NCBI GenBank assembly: GCA_021234155.1
Contig: JAJEKV010000034.1
Coordinates: forward strand, 9,561,614 to 9,625,613
Length of the DNA: 64,000 nt
Origin: Isoetes taiwanensis
Lineage: Eukaryota > Streptophyta > Lycopodiopsida > Isoetales > Isoetaceae
Direction of reading: 5' to 3'
This document shows, piece by piece, positions 60,740 to 64,000 of the stretch; within the stretch, counting starts at the first letter, position 1; every line of letters begins with the position of its first letter. Both the position numbers and the translations under genes were made by a program. The notes under the pieces were generated by a model, which worked only from the letters and a program-made list of their open reading frames with translations, did no database searches and was not told the origin of the DNA.

Positions 60740-61400
60740 CATTCTAGAATGGGACTCGCATGAAACCAACAAACCGCCCGACTTAGACTTGCTTCTCATT
60801 CATCTCAGCAGATTTTCTACAATGGTGGATAGTGGGTAGCCGCACACATGCGAACTACCCATAAAAAATAAAGGGAAAATCCAATTATATCATTTGGACC
60901 CCAACAAAATACAATGCTAATAGAGATTGGGGTAGTGTACCTGCCGAAAGCTTATCACCGGGATTAAAAAACCCCGCCCTTTCGGGTTTTCGAGGAAAAA
61001 CCCTAGTGATAAGCCTTCGGCAAGGGGCTTGGACAAACGTAAGGCATAAAAATCGCTCCCAAAACCCACGAATGGAAAAGTCGAAACAGATGCCGCTCGC
61101 TAACCTGTACCTGCACATCACCAACAAAACAACAAGACAAAACAAACCTCCCAGAGTGGAGGGGCTGATTACGCGCGTGCCACGCGATAAAAATACAATA
61201 ACAAAGAGGGGGGGAGGGTGGGTTCAAAGAGAATAAGGTACTACTGAGAGAGAAGAGGAAGCGCCGATGAGAAGTCGAAGCAGAAACGCGCCTAAAATAG
61301 CGAACTCCCAACCAGAACGAGCATGCGCCGCCCGCATGCATGCAAAACATGCATGCTCGTCCCATTCTAGAATGGCGATCCGATGTCTCGGATCGATGGG
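60740..61400 (-). repeat. Dispersed repeat R1, copy 3 (inverted)
   Basis: Reverse-complement homologue of 8683-9366. Read on the minus strand it starts ATCCGAGACATCGGATC, then CCATTCTAGAATGGG and RY repeats, and ends CCCATTCTAGAATG. The hairpin arms are GCCGAAAGCTTATCACC at 60943-60959 and GTGATAAGCCTTCGGC at 61006-61021, which stay paired although both arms differ from copy 2. The loop has GGATTAAAAAACCCCGCCC and TTCGGGTTTTCGAGGAAAA. It starts 130 bp beyond the CACTA element. Confidence 0.78.
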
Positions 61401-61814
61401 ATTAAAGTACTTTGCACCCTTTACCCACTGGAATGAGGGGAATTGGACCCCTGTAGCATTGTGGCCGCTTCCGAACATCCCAGCTGCAAAATCAGCAAAC
61501 ATGTTAAAGTGGGAAATGGGCAGAGGATCACCTTTGCTCATGAAAAAAATGGGATAGAAGGGTAACTAGTCCAAACCTGATAACAATTGCTTACCTTTTA
61601 CATCAACAAATTCTTCTTGCAGCAACACAACTTGTATACCACTATCATTTCCATCATATTATTACATCAATTAAAATTTAAAGTTCCAATGTACGTAAAT
61701 AATAGCAAACTAGTTTACTTAATGCATTTAATTTGTCATTTGTCAAGCCATAAACATGCTACCCCAAACAGAACAATTCATTTTGATAATTACAATACAA
61801 CACATTCATTAGAT

Positions 61815-62252
61815 TTAAGCCTTTACATGTATACAAAATTGTGCTGGCCCAGTAAGATCATGTGCTTTAAGTGCATAACCCCTTCTCAAAAGTAGCTTCA
61901 TCTTTGCCATCTTTCTAGCCTCAATTATCTCCTTTTGGAAAGTCTTAGAAGGCCCAAAAATTTGATCAACTGTTAATTTCCTCTTACCACTTTCATTGAA
62001 TAATACAACCCTCATTCTCTTAGCATTTTCCTCTAGCCTTTTTTCAGCATTCTTTTCTGCTTCCCTCATAGCCTTGGCCTCTAAACTTACCTTTAGCACA
62101 TGCTCCTTGGCAATTCTTTTTAGAGCTTGAAGTTTTTTATTCTCAACTTCTTCCTTTAGTCTACTAGCCTCCACTTGCCTATTATTATTATTATTATTAT
62201 TATTTTTTGAAGGACGAACAAAAAGTTTATTAATCAGCAAGAATAAGTACAA
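61815..62252 (-). CDS. Unrecognised coiled-coil protein fragment
   Basis: An open minus-strand frame of up to 145 codons. Its N-terminal part is not reliable, because codons for a run of Asn come from an ATT/AAT microsatellite at about 62179-62203 and the sequence before it looks like transposon debris. From RQVEASRLKEEVENKKLQAL onward it is a charged helix typical of a coiled coil, followed by LTVDQIFGPSKTFQKEIIEA and a short C-terminus. I do not recognise a family. It may be the last exon of a plant gene or transposon protein. No neighbour suggests a function. Confidence 0.35.
   Translation of the reverse strand: MYLFLLINKLFVRPSKNNNNNNNNRQVEASRLKEEVENKKLQALKRIAKEHVLKVSLEAKAMREAEKNAEKRLEENAKRMRVVLFNESGKRKLTVDQIFGPSKTFQKEIIEARKMAKMKLLLRRGYALKAHDLTGPAQFCIHVKA
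62179..62203. repeat. (ATT)n microsatellite
   Basis: Eight ATT units in a row, on the plus strand, at the boundary between the coiled-coil frame and LINE-like sequence. It may mark a retroelement 3' tail. Confidence 0.75.
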
Positions 62253-62379
62253 AATGAATATCTCTCATCTAGTTGTGTAAGCACAAGAGGGTGCTGCTGG
62301 AACACGAGCCTGCGACACCATGTGCTTACTTCATACTAGATAAGTAAAAGGAGATAAGGCTCTCTGAGCAAGGTAAGAA

Positions 62380-62956
62380 TGTTGACAGGCATTGATGGAT
62401 TGGAGGAGGTATGGCTGCTCAATAATAAACATGCATATTCAGTTCATGAGGTCTATAAAGCCTTGGCTGATGATGACCTGCGTAGTATCCACCAGAATTA
62501 ATCTCTCTACGATTGAATACACGAGACAAACTAAAAAGATGCTGGAACTCATTCTGTGCTAAGAAAATTCAAATGTTCATGTGGCTCAGTTGGTGTTGTG
62601 GCTTAGCCACCAAAACATGGTTGCTCCAGAGGAAAATTGTAACAGACACTAGCTGCCCTCTTCTTTGCGGCGAGCAGGAATCCGTCAATCACATGTTCTT
62701 TTGCCCAAAGGTGATGGCTTTTTGGGAATGGGTCTCTCCCATTCTACAAGTTGATCATGTACAACTACAATGGCCGCAGATTGGGCTGGTGGAGTACTCA
62801 ATCATTTGCGTGGCACTTTGGGCTGTCTGGAAGCACAGATGTGCCGTTGCTCTAGGTGGAGAGGAAATATCTACAACAAAGATAAAAAAATGTTTTCAGC
62901 CATGCAATTGCCTTAATGGCTATCTCCCATATCAGAAAGATGGGACGAGATTATGA
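62380..62956 (+). pseudogene. LINE C-terminal zf-RVT (zinc-binding) domain relic
   Basis: The lead-in near 62395-62470 reads GLEEVWLLNNKHAYSVHEVY, as upstream of zf-RVT domains. The main frame (62513-62956) has KKIQMFMWLSWCCGLATKTW, then CPLLCGEQESVNHMFFCPKV with the Cys and His residues of the zinc-binding domain, and ends near VALWAVWKHRC. This domain sits at the C-terminus of many plant LINE reverse transcriptases. The reverse-transcriptase part is not present upstream, so the copy is truncated, and a frame break separates the lead-in. Confidence 0.78.
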
Positions 62957-63189
62957 TAAAGCCTTTGATCGACTAGGCTCTATTCAAGGGTTCTATTTGC
63001 ATTTGAAGTGTTCATGGATGAGAGGTGAAGGTGGATTCTCCTCTTTACAATCAGATGAGTAGCAGCTTGGGGTCTTGTGCCCAGCACGTGAGCTTGATAG
63101 CTCATGCTCCTTAGGGGCTCCTTTCTTTTCTTTGCCCACAAGCCGCTTCAACTTGCTCTTACGATCCCTGAATCTCTTCCAACCTTTGC

Positions 63190-63992
63190 CTCTGTTAATC
63201 CAGCAGCAGAGGCATGGGACCAGTGGTTGGAGTAGATGTAGAGGAATTCACAGGGGGACGAGAGACATCCATTGAAGAAGGAGCAGAGCTAGGAACAGGA
63301 TTGGTAGCAGAGGCAACTGGAGGAGCCTGCTGGTAAGACTTACGATATTGAGCAAAGAGAGAGGCCTCAGAGAACATGAGAGCCAGCTCTGGGCCATTTA
63401 ACAATCGTAGCTTGAATGGAAAGAACATGGACCCACTTTGAACAACAATTGTCTGAGGTAGATCACGATGAATGGAGCGTGCTACACAAATCTTAATAAT
63501 GCCATTGGTTATAGCATGTTGCAGGTGAAGTCCAATCTCACTAGCAATAGCAGAAATGAACTCAGAATCCTGAAACTCTGGCTTACCTGGAAAAGAGCCA
63601 GAAACATACTATTGATACAACAAGAAATATTTCCACAGAGGATCAACACCTCGTTCTATGAGTTGAGCCACTGGCTCAGGAGACTCAAACATCCGAAGAA
63701 AACAACGTTGATCTTTGGCCACGAGCTTGACAGATTGATATGCAGGAAGCCCTAATTTGTGTAGATGCCCAGATAACCAAGATCCCACACGCTTCGGATC
63801 CAAGAAGAGTGCAGTGAAGTAACATACAATAGAGCATGCAACTAATTGCTCCACATGACGACGGTGAGTCTCATGACTGATCTGCATGACAGGGGCCCCA
63901 AAGCGCTCAAAGGTTGACCTGCACTCCTGAATCTCATAAAAAATTTCAGCTGGTGGTAACAAAATATCTATGGATTCTTGCTTGGCCTGCAA
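63190..63992 (-). pseudogene. LINE ORF1-like (DUF4283-type) relic
   Basis: Two minus-strand frames. 63609-63992 holds LVAKDQRCFLRMFESPEPVA, the pattern of the DUF4283 (gag-like) domain of plant LINE ORF1 proteins, followed by RGVDPLWKYFLLYQ and a stop. The continuation in 63430-63600 reads EFISAIASEIGLHLQHAITN and CVARSIHRDLPQT, and 63195-63428 ends in a Pro/Ser/Thr-rich tail (VPSSAPSSMDVSRPPVNSST). A stop also lies just upstream of 63992, so the protein does not continue intact past the window edge. It is on the opposite strand to the zf-RVT relic, so it comes from a different insertion. Confidence 0.6.
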
Positions 63993-64000
63993 CTACTAAA

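Overview
This looks like nuclear DNA from a land plant with a large, repeat-rich genome. It is AT-rich, genes are sparse, introns have GT/AG borders, and two plant-type genes are intact: a BCS1-like AAA-ATPase and a WSD-type wax-ester synthase/diacylglycerol acyltransferase. LINEs, LTR elements, a CACTA element and two kinds of DDE-like transposase relic fill most of the rest. The HAD proteins with a DLNG/SVL motif and the GHTHEDID-type transposase relic made me think of a fern or another non-flowering plant, but that is inference.

Layout. 0.5-2.3 kb: decayed LINE reverse transcriptase. 4.5-5.2 kb: a second LINE RT relic. 5453-7100: a solo LTR with a perfect 5-bp target duplication. 8.3-9.4 kb: two tandem copies of a repeat whose third copy lies inverted at 60.7-61.4 kb. 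10.4-12.0 kb: intact single-exon AAA-ATPase. 12-17 kb: mostly non-coding, with one sharp hairpin at 15.1 kb. 17.0-18.9 kb and 45.7-47.6 kb: two copies of a 1.9-kb repeat carrying a 613-bp fold-back element. 19.1-19.9 kb: HAD pseudogene. 21.35-21.73 kb: polypyrimidine tract. 22.8-26.5 kb: broken coiled-coil/RING-like/Lys-rich/Ulp1-like locus, followed at 26.7-27.5 kb by a longer HAD (FCP1/NIF-like) reading frame. 28.5-31.9 kb: relics of a transposase family with WSDGCASQFKS and HGK motifs. 31.9-33.3 kb: minus-strand LTR with its polypurine tract. 33.9-36.8 kb: a transposase relic with GHTHEDID. 36.9-38.9 kb: two opposed arrays of a GC-rich palindrome. 39.0-39.6 kb: a frameshifted frame that begins with the first residues of histone H3. 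40-41.7 kb: LINE 3' end and endonuclease relics. 42.4-45.6 kb: paralogue of the 22.8-kb locus. 48.6-51.1 kb: best-preserved relic of the WSDGCASQFKS family. 53.0-56.05 kb: seven-exon WSD gene, apparently intact. 56.88-60.61 kb: CACTA element with a 3-bp target duplication, carrying pieces of a CHD/SNF2 remodeller gene. 61.8-64 kb: coiled-coil fragment and LINE fragments.

Only the AAA-ATPase and the WSD gene look like functional host genes; the 26.7-kb HAD gene is possible. The rest is a record of nested transposition. The best candidates for something undescribed are the palindrome arrays at 36.9-38.9 kb, the CACTA with a captured remodeller, the H3-tail-like start at 39.03 kb, the paired coiled-coil/RING-like loci, and the LINE 3'-end motif that also sits in a hairpin of an unrelated repeat.
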